64,000 nucleotides of DNA from Zanthoxylum bungeanum. Taxonomy: Eukaryota > Streptophyta > Magnoliopsida > Sapindales > Rutaceae. The position numbers were made by a program, and so were the translations under genes. Numbering within the stretch: the first letter of the stretch is position 1; each line of letters opens with the position of its first letter. Positions 11,503 to 22,640 of the stretch are shown in pieces. Below the pieces are notes generated by a model. It had not been told where the DNA came from and made no database searches. It was given only the letters and a program-made list of their open reading frames with translations. The stretch spans positions 22,414 to 86,413 of the forward strand of contig SKCR01031819.1 of the NCBI GenBank assembly GCA_019454045.1, read 5' to 3'.

Positions 11503-12382
11503 GGGAGAAAAGACCGAGCAGTCACCACGAGAATTAGTAGAAGACCTAACCCAACGGAATAAGAAAATCATTCATGCATACACGTAACATTGCATTCTCT
11601 TCGTGTTTGTTTTCGTTTTGTGTTCGCAGGTTCGAAGAAAGGAGAAAGCGGCAGAAATGAGCCAACCAGCGTCAGCGCAATTTCAGTTTTTGGGATGAGT
11701 CCCAATGGGCGAGGCCCATATCATATCAGCTTAAGGGCGAGGTCCCCGTTGTCAGTTGTAGTTCTGGGTCGAGGTACCCACTACATCATCACTTCGAGGG
11801 CGAGGTCCATATAGTCAGCGGTGTTTGGGGTCGAGGTGCCCAGGGTCGAGGTGCCCTCGTTGTCAGTTGTAGTTCCGGGTCAAGGTGCCCAGGTCGAGGT
11901 ACCCACTACATCATCAGTTCGAGGGTGAGGTCCATATAGTCAGCGTGTTGGGTCGAGGTGCCCAGGGTCGAGGTGGCCCGTCCGTTGTCAGTTGTAGTTC
12001 CGGGTCGAGGTGCCCAGGGTCGAGGTGCCCACTACATCATCAGTTCGAGGGCGAGGTCCCTATATTCAGCGTGTTGGGTCGAGGTGCCCAGGGTCGAGGT
12101 GCCCCCGTTGTCAGTTGTAGTTCCGGGTCGAGGTGCCCAGGGTCGAGGTGCCCACTACATCATCAGTTCGAGGGCGAGGTCCCTCTTGTCAGCGGTATTG
12201 GGTTCGAGGTGCCCAGGGTCGAGGTGCCCCCGTTGTCGGATGCAGTTATTGGGATGCGTCCCAGGATCGAGGTCCACTCCAAAACCAACTCAGCTCGAGG
12301 CAGCAACCGAGCCAGATAAGTGAAAATGCATTGCATAACTTTGATAGGATTGTTCAAAGTCACACCATGCACAAGTCCCATC
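11503..12382 (+). repeat. GC-rich tandem-repeat 3' UTR of element G
   Basis: From about 11745 to 12250 there are about four copies of a ~122-bp unit. Each begins GTTGTCAGTTGTAGTT and is built from a shorter motif, GTCGAGGTGCCC(AGG). The base composition is much richer in G and C than the flanks. It lies between the integrase stop and the polypurine tract, so it is 3' UTR. Several long open frames here follow from the repeats and are not taken as genes. Confidence 0.8.
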
Positions 12383-12396
12383 AAAGTGGGGGCGAC
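12383..12396 (+). other. Polypurine tract of element G
   Basis: AAAGTGGGGGCGAC lies directly before the LTR start TGTAGGCATT and would prime plus-strand synthesis. Confidence 0.75.
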
Positions 12397-13066
12397 TGTA
12401 GGCATTGTATTTTCGCATGTGAAACCCAATGATGAGTCTCAGTTGGAGGCACTACCTTTTTAGCTAAGGATATTGCGGGAAACGGAGGTCGGAAGGGGAA
12501 ATTCAGAATGAGTACATCATCAAGTTCATTTCACAAGTTCACTGTCTTCGTTAGTACTGTGTTCGTTACTTCGTTCGAACGTCAAGTAGATTGCGGACGT
12601 TCTTGTAGCGTTCAAATGGGCGTTCGAACGGAGTTGGTGTTTCTGGTTTTGCTGCTAGCCTCGCACCCCAGCCTAATTAGCCCCCCAAAGCCCATAAAAC
12701 ACATCCCAATTAATAAAACACATTTAAAACACATGGGAAATTAAATTAAATATTAAGGTAATATTAATAATGTATTTGAATTAAATAAAATATTTAAACC
12801 ATTTACCAATTAAATAAAACATAATATAATCATACGTAATAAAGATAAATCAAATATATTAACTTCCTAACCAAACTAATCACATACTAAGTTAAAAGAT
12901 GTCATGCCTAATTAAAATCAATCATAACAAATTAAATATTTTGTATTCCTAATCTAGCCAAGATTTGTCCCCCCTCAATCTTTGACTTTCCTCTCAACAC
13001 CAAATCAAATCCTCATTTTAATGCCAAAATCCTTCCTTGTGAGACAAGGTAAGCCCTAGCCCTTCT

Positions 13067-13075
13067 CTATATAAC
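13067..13075 (+). promoter_or_regulatory. TATA box of the G LTR
   Basis: CTATATAAC is followed within 40 bases by a CA/CT-rich run (GACATGCACTCCTCTAGC), a usual plant start region. Confidence 0.6.
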
Positions 13076-13803
13076 AACCCATAACCAAGACATGCACTCC
13101 TCTAGCTCATACAGATAACTCACACGAAAATCACAACACAAAGAGCCTTAGCCACTCACGACAATAGCAACAAGAAGAACATAAACAATTCCCTTCATCT
13201 CCTCCACTCCATAACCGAAAATAGCACCCCCCTAAACCTCTACCCATCACCAAAAATCTCCCCTATACAGCAGTCCTCCATCACCGAAAATATACCTCCA
13301 AACAGCAGCTCAAACACACCCCAAACAGCCCTTGAAACACGCCTGGACAGCAGCCAAAACCACTCCCAAAACAGTCCATAAAATCCCTTAAAACATTAAC
13401 ATAAACTACCTTATAACCCTTGAAATAACCATATAAAACTACACTAAAAAACCACGAAAACACTCGAAACAGTTCGTTGAAATGCTAAGATGGTGACCTG
13501 AACAGTGAGCAAAAAATACAGAAGGAACAGCAGCAAAACGGAGACCAGACGGCGAGCAAAGCAGTAAGACAGTGAGCTAAGACGCTGAACAAGTGAACCG
13601 GAAGAAAAAATGAGCTTTTACCCCTTCCGATCTCCGCGAAACGCAAGTCCGAAGATGACTTAAAAGGTTAGACCTGAGGGTACTTTCCACACCCATCTTT
13701 ATTTGATTTTTGTTATTTATTTTGACTATATTTTAATTATTTGTTGAATCTTGTGTGTGTATGATGCGTGTTATGGGTATTGGATGAATGAAAGAGTGTC
13801 GTC

Positions 13804-13906
13804 TCTTGTGGTATATATGATGGAAACCCATACGTAAATTCCGTAGCCGAATCCGAATGGACGGTAGTGCGGTCTGTACTTGGGATACAACTCCACGTAC
13901 CGCTTG
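13804..13906 (+). repeat. ~100-bp direct repeat, copy 1 (copy 2 at 15304-15404)
   Basis: Both copies read CTTGTGGTATAT...GATGGAAACCC...CCGTAGCCGA...CCGAATGGACGGTAGTG...CTTGGGATACAA...CCACGTACC. They bracket the two tandem arrays of the LTR, so the arrays may have been inserted or amplified within a duplicated segment. Confidence 0.8.
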
Positions 13907-14000
13907 AGCAAACAACACCGTTTTTTTTTTGTTTCATGTTGCTTTGATTTATTTATTTATCTTTCGTCACTTGAATTCTGCATGTTGTTTATTTATGTAT

Positions 14001-14708
14001 GATTCAATCGAGTGCATGGGCTTAGTAAGTGGAATGAAAGATCCCATATGGGGAGGGGTTAAAGCCCTTTACCATGATGCTTCGCAGCGCCGGTTGATAT
14101 GTGTTCGGTTGAATGCAAGATACGTTCAATCGGGCATACCACGTTTGATATTATTGCTTTTAATTTTATGTATTCATGATTCAATCAAGCGCATGGGCTT
14201 AGTAAGTGGAATGAAAGATCCCATACGGGGAGGGGTTAAAGCCCTTTACCACGATGCTTCACCGCGCTGTTTGATGTGTGTTCGGTTGAATGCAAGATAC
14301 CTTCAATCGGGCATACCACGTTTGATATTATTGCTTTTAATTCTATGTATGCATGATTCAATCAAGCGCATGGGCTTAGTAAGTGGAATGAAAGATCCCC
14401 TACGGGGAGGGGTTAAAGCCTTTTACCACGATGCTTCACCGCACCGGTTGATGTGTGTTCGGTTGAATGCAAGATACGTTCAATCGGGCATACTACGTTT
14501 GATATTATTGCTTTTAATTCTATGTATGCATGATTCAATCAAGCGCATGGGCTTAGTAAGTGGAATGAAAGATCCCCTATGGGGAGGGGTTAAAGCCCTT
14601 TACCACAATGCTTCGCCGCGCCAGTTGATGTGTGTTCGGTTGGATGTAAGATACGTTTGATCGGACATACTGAGCTTGAAATTATTGTCTTTATCCTTTG
14701 TGTTGCAT
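14001..14708 (+). repeat. Four tandem copies of a 177-bp repeat, open in one frame
   Basis: GATTCAATC starts units at 14001, 14178, 14355 and 14532, an exact 177-bp spacing. Because 177 is 3 x 59, one frame (13929-14660) stays open across four 59-residue repeats ('RMGLVSGMKDP...GGVKALYHDAS'). It shows no recognisable domain and lies inside an LTR, so coding is unlikely. Confidence 0.9.
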
Positions 14709-14719
14709 GCATCAGACCT

Positions 14720-15090
14720 AGTTCCGTTCGAACGCGTTCTCGAACACTACATGAACGCGAACCTTCTGTTTACCGTTCGAACGCGTTCTCGAATGCTACG
14801 TGAACGCACACGCACTTCCTTAGTCTCATCATGCATCAGGTCCGGTTCCGTTCGAACGCGTTCTCGCACACTATACGAATGCGAACCTTCTGTTTATCGT
14901 TCGAACGCGTTCTCAAACGCTACGCGAACGCACATGCACTTTCTTAATCTTATCATGCATCAGGTCTGGTTCCGTTCGAACGCATTCTCGAATGTTATAC
15001 GAACGTGAACCTTCTGTTTATCGTTCGAACGCGTTTTCAAACACTGTGCAAATGCGCACCCACTGAACTGAGTCTGTCTCATCATATTTC
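14720..15090 (+). repeat. ~124-bp tandem repeat rich in CGTTCGAACG
   Basis: Three units begin at about 14721, 14841 and 14969 with GTTCCGTTCGAACGCGTTCT. Each has two half-units, so the palindrome CGTTCGAACG appears about six times, several followed by GTTCTCGAAC. A related site is at 12571. Confidence 0.8.
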
Positions 15091-15303
15091 ATGCACAACT
15101 GCCTTTTGGATGATCTCCCTTGCATTATGTAGCCAACCATACCATTCATGCATGTGTTGTGAAATCCCATATAGTCATTCTTATCTTTGTACGCATCCTA
15201 ATGGAAAGTATGTTTATTCCATTAATTGCATCATTTACCTTAGTATTGGTTTAACGTATTACAATTCATATACCTATGTCATGATGACATTTGAGTATTA
15301 TTT

Positions 15304-15404
15304 CTTGTGGTATATCGGATGGAAACCCGGACATAAATTCCGTAGCCGATTCCGAATGGACGGTAGTGTGGTCTGTACTTGGGATACAATTCCACGTACC
15401 ACTT
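15304..15404 (+). repeat. ~100-bp direct repeat, copy 2
   Basis: This is the second copy of 13804-13906, with about ten differences by eye. Confidence 0.8.
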
Positions 15405-15880
15405 GGAAAGGTGCTCACATGTGTGCTTGTATGGTTAGTATGTGTGCTTGTGTTTTCGTAATATGCCAATGAAGTTGTATGTTCATTGTTACTTTGACGT
15501 ACTTTCAAGCATGCAATCTTAGATGTGAAATACATGTGAATTTAGATGCAAGTTTTATTTCATACATATGAATTTAGAAGCATGATACTCTTGGAAATAA
15601 GTGTGACTTAAGCTTGATTAAATTATTACATAAATCCTTTCATTACAAGTGACATAAGTAAGAGACCATTCTGAACCCAACGGTTTGAGGTCTTCCCTTG
15701 CGAGGGGTGAGTGCGGCCTTAAATCTCATTTTCCCGGTTCACACCGGGTGGCAACTCCATTATTCTCCAGTTTAGTCCCCCGTGGCTACTCCGTACTCCC
15801 GACCGGGCCGCGAGCCCGGGACAGCATGCGTCACCCAGTTTCTGTGTCCCACACATACCCTACGGCGGCAATTATTTGTG

Positions 15881-16034
15881 GGATGATAGATTTCCGTGGC
15901 ATAGTAATTCTCTTAGGTTTCTAATTCGTTATTCATGGTTCATGCATCATGTTTAAAATTATGCCAAAATTTTTTGATAGTTTCAATATACGATGAATGA
16001 ATATTAAATACATGTTTATTTTTATTTTTCAGCC
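15881..16034 (+). other. Junction region before D gag; no LTR or primer site found
   Basis: The D gag frame starts at 16035, but no TGTTGGGATATATGCC LTR (present at 46700) and no TGGTATCAGAGC-type primer site are visible upstream. The D 5' LTR therefore appears deleted. CAG just before the ATG and a T-rich run resemble a splice acceptor; this is not supported further. Confidence 0.4.
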
Positions 16035-16932
16035 ATGGTTTCTCCAATTATTTACATACTCTTAAATGATAAATTAACGAGAGAAAATTATGTTAAGTGG
16101 AAAATTAACATGAACGCTATTCTAGTCTGTGAATACCTAAAGTTTGTCTTGATAGAGGAGTGGCCAGAAATGTTGGCCAAGCTGTGCGCGATGCCTACCC
16201 GAAATAGGTCGCGGCTAATGAGAAGGCCCGCTGCTACTTGCTAGCAAGGATGTTCGAGGTTCTTGCTGCAAAGCATAAGCTTATGGCTTTAGCATCTCAG
16301 ATGATGGAGTCATTGCAGGGCATGTTTGGGCAACCTTCAGAGCACCAACGTCATGAGGCTATGGTCTCAGCGATGACTGCTAGGATGAAGGATGGGACAT
16401 TAGTCCGAGAGCACGTCTTGAGGATGATGACCTATCTCAACACTACTGAAACCCATGGTGCTCGTGTTGACGATCGGAGCCAGGTGACCATGATTATAGA
16501 AACACTTCCGAAGAGTTTCCTGCAGTTTAAAAGCAACTATGTTAAGAACAAGTTGACTTTTACCTTGACTCAACTGCTTAATGAGCTCACCCACTACGAG
16601 TCTATGCTTGTGGATCCTCATAAGCCCAGTGCTGAGGAAAATGTTGTTGAGTCTTCTAAATCTGCAAGGAAGAATAAGAATAGTACTGGGAAGGCCAAGG
16701 CTAAGCCCATGAAGAAGAAGAACAAGAAAGGCTCCAAGGATGCCAAGTTCAAGGGAAAATATTTCCACTACAACAAGGATGGGCATTGGAAAAGGAATTC
16801 TCGTAAATACCTTGCTGAGATGAAGGAGAATAAAGTTATAAGTAAATACGATTTACTAATTATTGAATCTCTATTAGTGAAGGATAATAAATCCGTTTGG
16901 ATTGTTGATTCCGGAGCCACTAACCATGTTTG
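16035..16932 (+). pseudogene. Ty1/copia gag and start of protease (element D), left part
   Basis: The frame at 16035-16244 opens with 'LTRENYVKWKINMNAIL', a copia gag N-terminus. A frameshift near 16235 passes to 16238-16932. That part has a Lys-rich linker, then the nucleocapsid knuckle region 'YFHYNKDGHWKRNSRKYL', in which all three expected Cys are replaced (Tyr, Tyr, Ser) and only His remains. It ends in the protease active site, 'WIVDSGATNHVC'. At 16932 the reading is interrupted by element C and resumes at 36871 with matching protease sequence. Gag packages the RNA; with no zinc-binding Cys this copy could not do so normally. Confidence 0.88.
16928..16932. other. Target site duplication of element C, left copy (GTTTG)
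   Basis: GTTTG precedes the LTR start TGTTAGG and is repeated at 36871-36875 after the LTR end CTAACA. Removing one copy with the insert restores D's protease reading frame. Confidence 0.93.
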
Positions 16933-18148
16933 TGTTAGGTTTCTAAAGTGTCCCAAGATCAATTTAAGCAAGGAAATCATGTGAATACTCAAAGAAGAAT
17001 AACGGAATTAAACTTACTTTGATTGGATTTTGGAGGTGTTGAACACAAAACTTTTACTCCTTTGAGGATTCTCCAAGCTTCTTCTTTGAAGTAAAATCCA
17101 AGCTCCAAGCTTAATGGTCCAAGCTCAAAGGTTGGTTTCCCTATCACCTTAGATGATTCCTTGTAAGTGCTAGCTTGTGAAATTTTTGCTACAAAAATTC
17201 CAAATCTTCCTTGTAACTCTCGGCAATGAGAGAAATGGAGAGGGAGAGAAAAACGCTTCCAAAACCGTGAGAGAGAGAGTGAATGATGAAGTTGTATTGT
17301 TGACTTGTGTATTTGATTTTCAAAAAATCAAATGATATACCAAATCTCAAAATTTGGTAAAAGTTATTCCCATCATTACACACAAATGTGTCATACAATC
17401 ACCATCATTCCTTCACCAAAACCCATTACCAAAAAGTAATTAAAGTGACAAGTGATGTGACATGTGGGTCCCACTAAATTCAAAATCAGAGTGGGCCCGC
17501 AAACACTCCCGGGCTCGGGTTCGTTAATTCAAAATTAACAATTTTTCCGTTGCGACGTAATTAAATAATTATGCCAAGCAAAATTACTATTCACATCGCT
17601 TGCGAATTAATTCTAAATTAATTCGTTTGCCCGAATTAAAATCCAATTTTAATTCCATGTCGAAGTCTAATTTCGTTTAATATATCAAATATATTATTTT
17701 AACGATTAATTCCAAATTAATCGTTCTCTCTCTTCAAATAGTATTTTATCCTAGATAAAATCTCTCTGTAATTAATCCTAGATTAATATGTTCGAATCAT
17801 ACGTCATCGGTGAATCTTCGAGAAGCGACCCATGAGATCCCTGGATATGTTGGCAGTAAATCCGGTCGTCGGACTATCCGAACACGTACGTACCTTGTAC
17901 TACGTTTACCAATTTACGAGACATGGTTGGCTTCTAGCAAAGCACCGTGCCTACCTAATTCTCCAGAAATATTCTTAAAGGAATATATAACTATGTCAAC
18001 GTAGTATAAGTAGTATTGCGTATTGCAATCCAGTATCGGATGTCACATGCAAGGCCTGTGGCTGGAAAAGGTATGCCCCGTACGAAGCATATATCGGATT
18101 ACAAGCAACTAGTCTCTTTAATCGGATAATCATGACCTTGTCTATTAT
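16933..18148 (-). mobile_element. Element C 3' LTR, distal part
   Basis: It matches 34946 to about 36190 in the intact 5' LTR. The last five bases (18144-18148, ATTAT) are the left copy of B's target duplication. The hairpin array lies at 17520-17790. Confidence 0.92.
17520..17790. repeat. Tri-loop hairpin array in the element C LTR (3' copy)
   Basis: Successive perfect stems are separated by exactly three bases. GTTAATT loops over CAA, a 10-bp stem CGAATTAATT over CTA, GAATTAAAAT over CCA, TAATATAT over CAA, AACGATTAATT (11 bp) over CCA, ATTTTATC over CTA, and ATTAATC over CTA. Positions are clearest in the 5' LTR copy at 35545-35833. Confidence 0.85.
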
Positions 18149-20155
18149 TGATGGGTTTTAGTTAGTCCTAAGATCGATTTCAAGCATAAAACATGTGCGA
18201 ATACAACAATGAAGAATGGCGGGATCATACTTACATTGATCGGTTATGCGATGCATTGAACACAAATCTTTGTGCTCTCCTAGAAGCTCTCGGCAGTGGG
18301 CTTTGTGCTCCTCCAGAATTCGGTCACCACCTCCATGGAAGCTCCAAGCTCCAACTTTGCGAATGGTGATTCCATGCTCACAAGTTGGTTTCCCTATCAC
18401 CTTAGGATGACCCTTCATGTGCTAGCATAGGAAAAATTGCCACAAATTTTCTTTTCACTCTTTGTAATTTTCGCCTAGCCAAGAGGGAAGAAAATGGCCC
18501 TGGCCGATGTGAGGAAGAAAGAGAGAGGATGGTTTTATTTTGTTTTCTAAAAACAAAAATGAAAAAAAGCTTTACAAAATTGGTATATCATTTCCAAAAG
18601 TCAAAACAAATTTGGAGCCCAAAACTCATTAAATGCCTCACAACCATTTCTTTCATGAATAGTGACTGCATGTCAATCACTCAAAATGACAAGAAATCCA
18701 TCACTTGAATGACGTGCGATGTGATGTGACGCGTGATGTGACTTGTGGGCCGCACTTGAATTCGAAATGCGAGTGATCCGCAAACACTCCCGGGCTCGGG
18801 TTCGCTAATTCCGAATTAACGAATTTTCCGTTGCGACGAAATTAAATCAAATTAATTAAATAATTATGCTAGCAAATTACTATTCACGTCGCTAACGAAT
18901 TATTCTAAATTAACTCGTTCGCCCGAATTAAAATCTAATTTTAATTCCGCGTCGAAATCCAATTCGTATAAATATCGAATATATTATTTATCGATTAATT
19001 CCAAATTAATCGTTCTCTCTCTTTAAATAATATTTTTTATCCCAGATAAAATATCTCTGTAATTAATCCTAGATTAATTTTCTCTCTCTTATAATTAATC
19101 CCAGATTAATAAAGTGCGAGTCATACGTCATCGGTGAATCTTCGGGAAGCGACCCATGAGATCCCCGGATATGTTGGCAGTAAATCCGGTCGTCGGACTA
19201 TCCGAACACGTACGTACCTAGTACTACATTTTTACCGATTTACAAGACATGGTTGGCTTCTAGCAAAGCACCGTGCCTACCCAATTCTCCAGAAATATTC
19301 TTACTGGAATATGTGATCTATATCAGGCGTAGTATACGTAGTATTGCGTATTTCGATCCAGCATCGGATGTCACGTGCACGGCCTAGGGCTGGAAATGTG
19401 TTTGCCCCATACGAAGCACATATCGGATCTCTGGTAACTAGTCTCTATAATCGGATAAACATGACCTAGTCATAATATCCCGATAGCTGCAGCATATAAG
19501 AGCACCAGTTCCGTATCCTACGTGATCATCATCTCCACTATGACTGGAGTGAAACTTCCATCTCGACATCACACCCAATACACTATGATTCTCAATATAC
19601 CTAGAAGAGGCGTACACAGAACCTCTTAAAGCCCTGGATGACCAAAACTAAAGTATATTGATTGTCGCAAGTATTAGCGGTGCAAGTCTCAGGTTAAGAC
19701 CAAATACACCTACCCTGATTCGGACTTCCATAGACACATAGTCATACTACCAATGGAATTCCGAGGGGTCTATCCAAAGCGAAGCTGTTTCCGTACCATC
19801 GGTAAACACAACCTCCTATTACACTTGCATGAGTATCCTATACCCAAATATATGAGAATTATGTCGTTATGCTCCCACAACGCGCACAAGTGTAATACTA
19901 GTCTATTCCGCATTATCGATGCCCAATCTCGATAATATTACTACTAGGGATATTTAATGATTAAACCTTTATGGATTGATAATGTCTCATATCATCTCAA
20001 TCCGGAACTAATCATAAGGACTTTCTATCATTTATTCATCTTGGTAATCTAATTATAAATGATAAAAGGGCAATTTCCTTCGTCACATAGTTAATTTGTA
20101 CAACAACACCATGATCTGTACAAATAGTGATGCTATGGGCTATAATTGTCCAACA
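18149..20155 (-). mobile_element. Element B 3' LTR
   Basis: In plus orientation it starts TGATGGGTTTTAGTTAG and ends GTCCAACA, with the polypurine tract to its right. It matches 26100-28111. Confidence 0.92.
18800..19112. repeat. Tri-loop hairpin array in the element B LTR (3' copy)
   Basis: It is the homologous array to that of element C. Clear units include GATTAATT over CCA, ATTAATC over CTA and ATTAATC over CCA, the last in an extra unit absent from C. Several units are degraded by single-base losses compared with 26772-27087. Confidence 0.75.
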
Positions 20156-20172
20156 ATCTCCCACTTGGCCTA
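20156..20172 (-). other. Polypurine tract of element B
   Basis: On the minus strand CCAAGTGGGAGAT lies directly before the LTR start TGTTGG. The same site in C is at 28792-28806. Confidence 0.8.
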
Positions 20173-21590
20173 TAGCCAATCCCTCAAGTGTCCTACACCC
20201 GAACTATGTACGGTTCGCTCAAACATCTGCTGAGGAAATGCTTTCGTCAGCGGATTTGCATGACTATCATCTGATGCGATTTATTCGATTATCACATCGC
20301 CACGATGTATGATCCAAACGAATCAGATGAATATTTGAAGTATATATCTGGATCGTTGATGAGACCATTAATTCTTTAGTCTGTGCTGTAGCCTAGCTCA
20401 GCTGCTAACAGAACTACTCATAATCTAATTTTTATTTATCAATCCAGAAGGCTTCTATTGTTGCCTCAGCTGCAGCAATTATCCACTTTTATTGTTTATT
20501 CGGTAACAATATCTTGCTTGGAAGATTTCCAACTCACTGTTCCGTTATTCAAACTGTATAGTACCATTATTGTGACATTAGTCGTTATTATCGGTTGGAA
20601 AATTGCAGTAGTGAACCCAGTCACTTCAAGTTCTCCTTCTCCATAGTATAAGACAGCATCCTTAGTTCCTCTAAGATACTTAAGGATGTTCTTAACATCA
20701 ATCCAGTGACTATCACATGGATTGACCTGATTGTGACTCCATATGCTCAAAGCGTATGAGACACCAGGTCGCGTACATTTGTTTCAATGTACAAATTCTC
20801 GGAGAGTGTGAACAACCTTTAGATCTATCCCAGTAGATCTTTATTCCTAGAATAAAGGTTGTCTCTCCCAAGAATTCTACGGAGAATTTTCATGAAAGCA
20901 AAGCTTTCACCAATTGTATTATGGGAATATCATTTCCAAGAAATGATATGTCATCATTACTTAGGATAATCATTGTCAGTGCGCTCCCACTAACCTCCTT
21001 ATATACACAAGAATCATTTTCGTTTTGAATTAAATCATATATCATTATGATTACATCAAAACGACAATTCTAAGAACATTATGCTTGCTTCAATCCATTC
21101 ATGGATCGAATAACTTGCAAACCTTGTTTGCTCATTTTGGTACGACAAAACCTTCAGGATATTTTAAACATCCTCCAAAAGGTTTCCGTTAAGGAAAGCG
21201 ATTTTGACGTTCCAGCTGCCATATTTCATAAATGAAACATGCAGCTTTAGCAAGCATTGTCCAAATGGATTTAACCATGGCAACTAGTAAAAGGTTTCGT
21301 CGTAATCGACAAAATGTTGAAAACGATACTTTTTCGCTACAAGCCTAGCTTAGTACGTTGGTATGTTGCCTTCCATGTATGTCTTCCTTGAAGACTGATA
21401 TAGTACCAATAGGCACAATGTCTTTCGGTACAACAACCAGTATCCAAACTTGGTTTTTATACATGGAATCTATTTCGGACATCATGGCACTTTGCCATAA
21501 TGGGGAGTCGATACCTTGTATCATTTCCTTATACGAAGTCAGTTCGTATTCCTCAATAAGATTGACATCTTTATGAGGTGAGATCAGAAA
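20173..21590 (-). pseudogene. Copia RT-RNase H remnant (element B)
   Basis: The region aligns with element C at 28806-30470 but is crowded with stops and frameshifts. The best remaining frame (20496-20750) has 'DVKNILKYLRGTKDAVLYYG' and 'NNGTVSWKSSKQDIV', from RT/RNase H. About 150 bases between 20760 and 20810 are missing relative to C. No YVDD box can be read in frame. It is far more eroded than C although B inserted later. Confidence 0.8.
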
Positions 21591-22640
21591 CCCATACCTC
21601 TCAGATTGTTTTCTGACTCTCTCCGACTTACGCAGTTCTTGTGTATTCGAAGATTATTGAAATAGTTTCATCCCTGATGAACTATTTGTGTTCCATTAAG
21701 GAATCGGTGCCTGGAATAGTATTACTCTGATTTTCATCGAGTTTTACTTTCCTCCCACTTACCACTGCATATAGGTATTCCTCTAGGAAAACCGTATGGT
21801 GAGCAACAATTACATTGTTCTCTTTTGAGATGTATAAGTACTATACTTTGGTTTCCCTAGGATAACCTACAATTAGGCACTTATCCGATTTGGGTTCTAG
21901 TTTGGTATCATCCAAACATATTCCTAGCATACCCAAATCTTCAGGAATGCGAAAACCTAGTTTCTTTCCTATTCATATCTAATATGAAGTCTGTCAAATA
22001 GATTTTTATGGAACCTTATTCAAAATAAGTCTTGCATTGTTTAATGCGTATCCGTTGAAGGAAATGGTAGCTCAGAGCGACTCATGATTAACCTTATCAT
22101 GTCCAACAAAATTTGGTTTCTCTGTTCGGACACACCGTCAAATTGACGTGTTCCGGGAGGAGTCCTCATTGAAAAAATATTATACTCTTTCAAGTATTTG
22201 AGAAACTTATTGCTTAAGTATTTTCATCACGGTCCAATCATGATGTTTAATACTTTAGCCGATCTTTTTGTCTACTTCGTGTCGAAACTCTTTGAATTCA
22301 TCAAAAGTTTTTGATCCGTGTTTCAAAAGAAACAGATAACCATAACGCGATGCCACATCCATAAAGGTTTCGAAGTATATCATATCCACATCTAGCCTAG
22401 CTAGACATGAGCCCACTTACGTCACTATGAACGAGGGCTAACAGATCGGTGGCATTCACACTTTACCAAGTAAAGGTGTTTTAGGCACTTTGCCCAATAA
22501 ACTAGATTCGTAGACATCATTTGAATGGAATCAAATCCGTCCTAGTATCCACTCTCAAAAGTGTGGATATACGAGTCCTGTTAATTGTGTCCCAGACACA
22601 ACATGTCACTTATAAGTCTCAATTGATTTATTCAGTTTGA
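21591..22640 (-). pseudogene. Copia integrase remnant (element B)
   Basis: Nucleotide similarity to C's integrase (30480-31440) is clear, for example around 22420-22520 against 31250-31350, but no open frame above about 60 codons survives on the minus strand. The D-D-E residues cannot be read without correcting frames. Confidence 0.75.

Larger units (their letters stand above)
12397..15880 (+). mobile_element. Long 3' LTR of Tat-like element G (right end uncertain)
   Basis: It starts TGTAGGCATTGTATTTTCGC after the polypurine tract. A TATA box (13067-13075) is followed by a long C/A-rich leader-like tract, as expected for U3/R. Inside are a 4 x 177-bp array (14001-14708), a ~124-bp array (14720-15090) and a ~100-bp direct repeat flanking them (13804-13906, 15304-15404). 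No clear terminal CA or target duplication was found. The end near 15880 is only where D leader sequence plausibly begins, and part of this could be a second LTR fragment. Confidence 0.6.

Noticed and set aside
11590..12432. Several open frames of 74-144 codons on both strands
   Set aside because: They arise from the GC-rich tandem repeats of the G 3' UTR and show no domain.
13929..14660. 243-codon frame of 59-residue repeats as a gene
   Set aside because: It lies within an LTR, is a by-product of a 177-bp repeat (3 x 59), and substitutions between units do not favour synonymous positions by eye.
15005..15535. Frames of 155 (+) and 89 (-) codons
   Set aside because: They overlap the LTR direct repeat, oppose each other and show no domain.
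16400..16786. 128-codon minus-strand frame
   Set aside because: It is a shadow of the D gag coding sequence on the plus strand.
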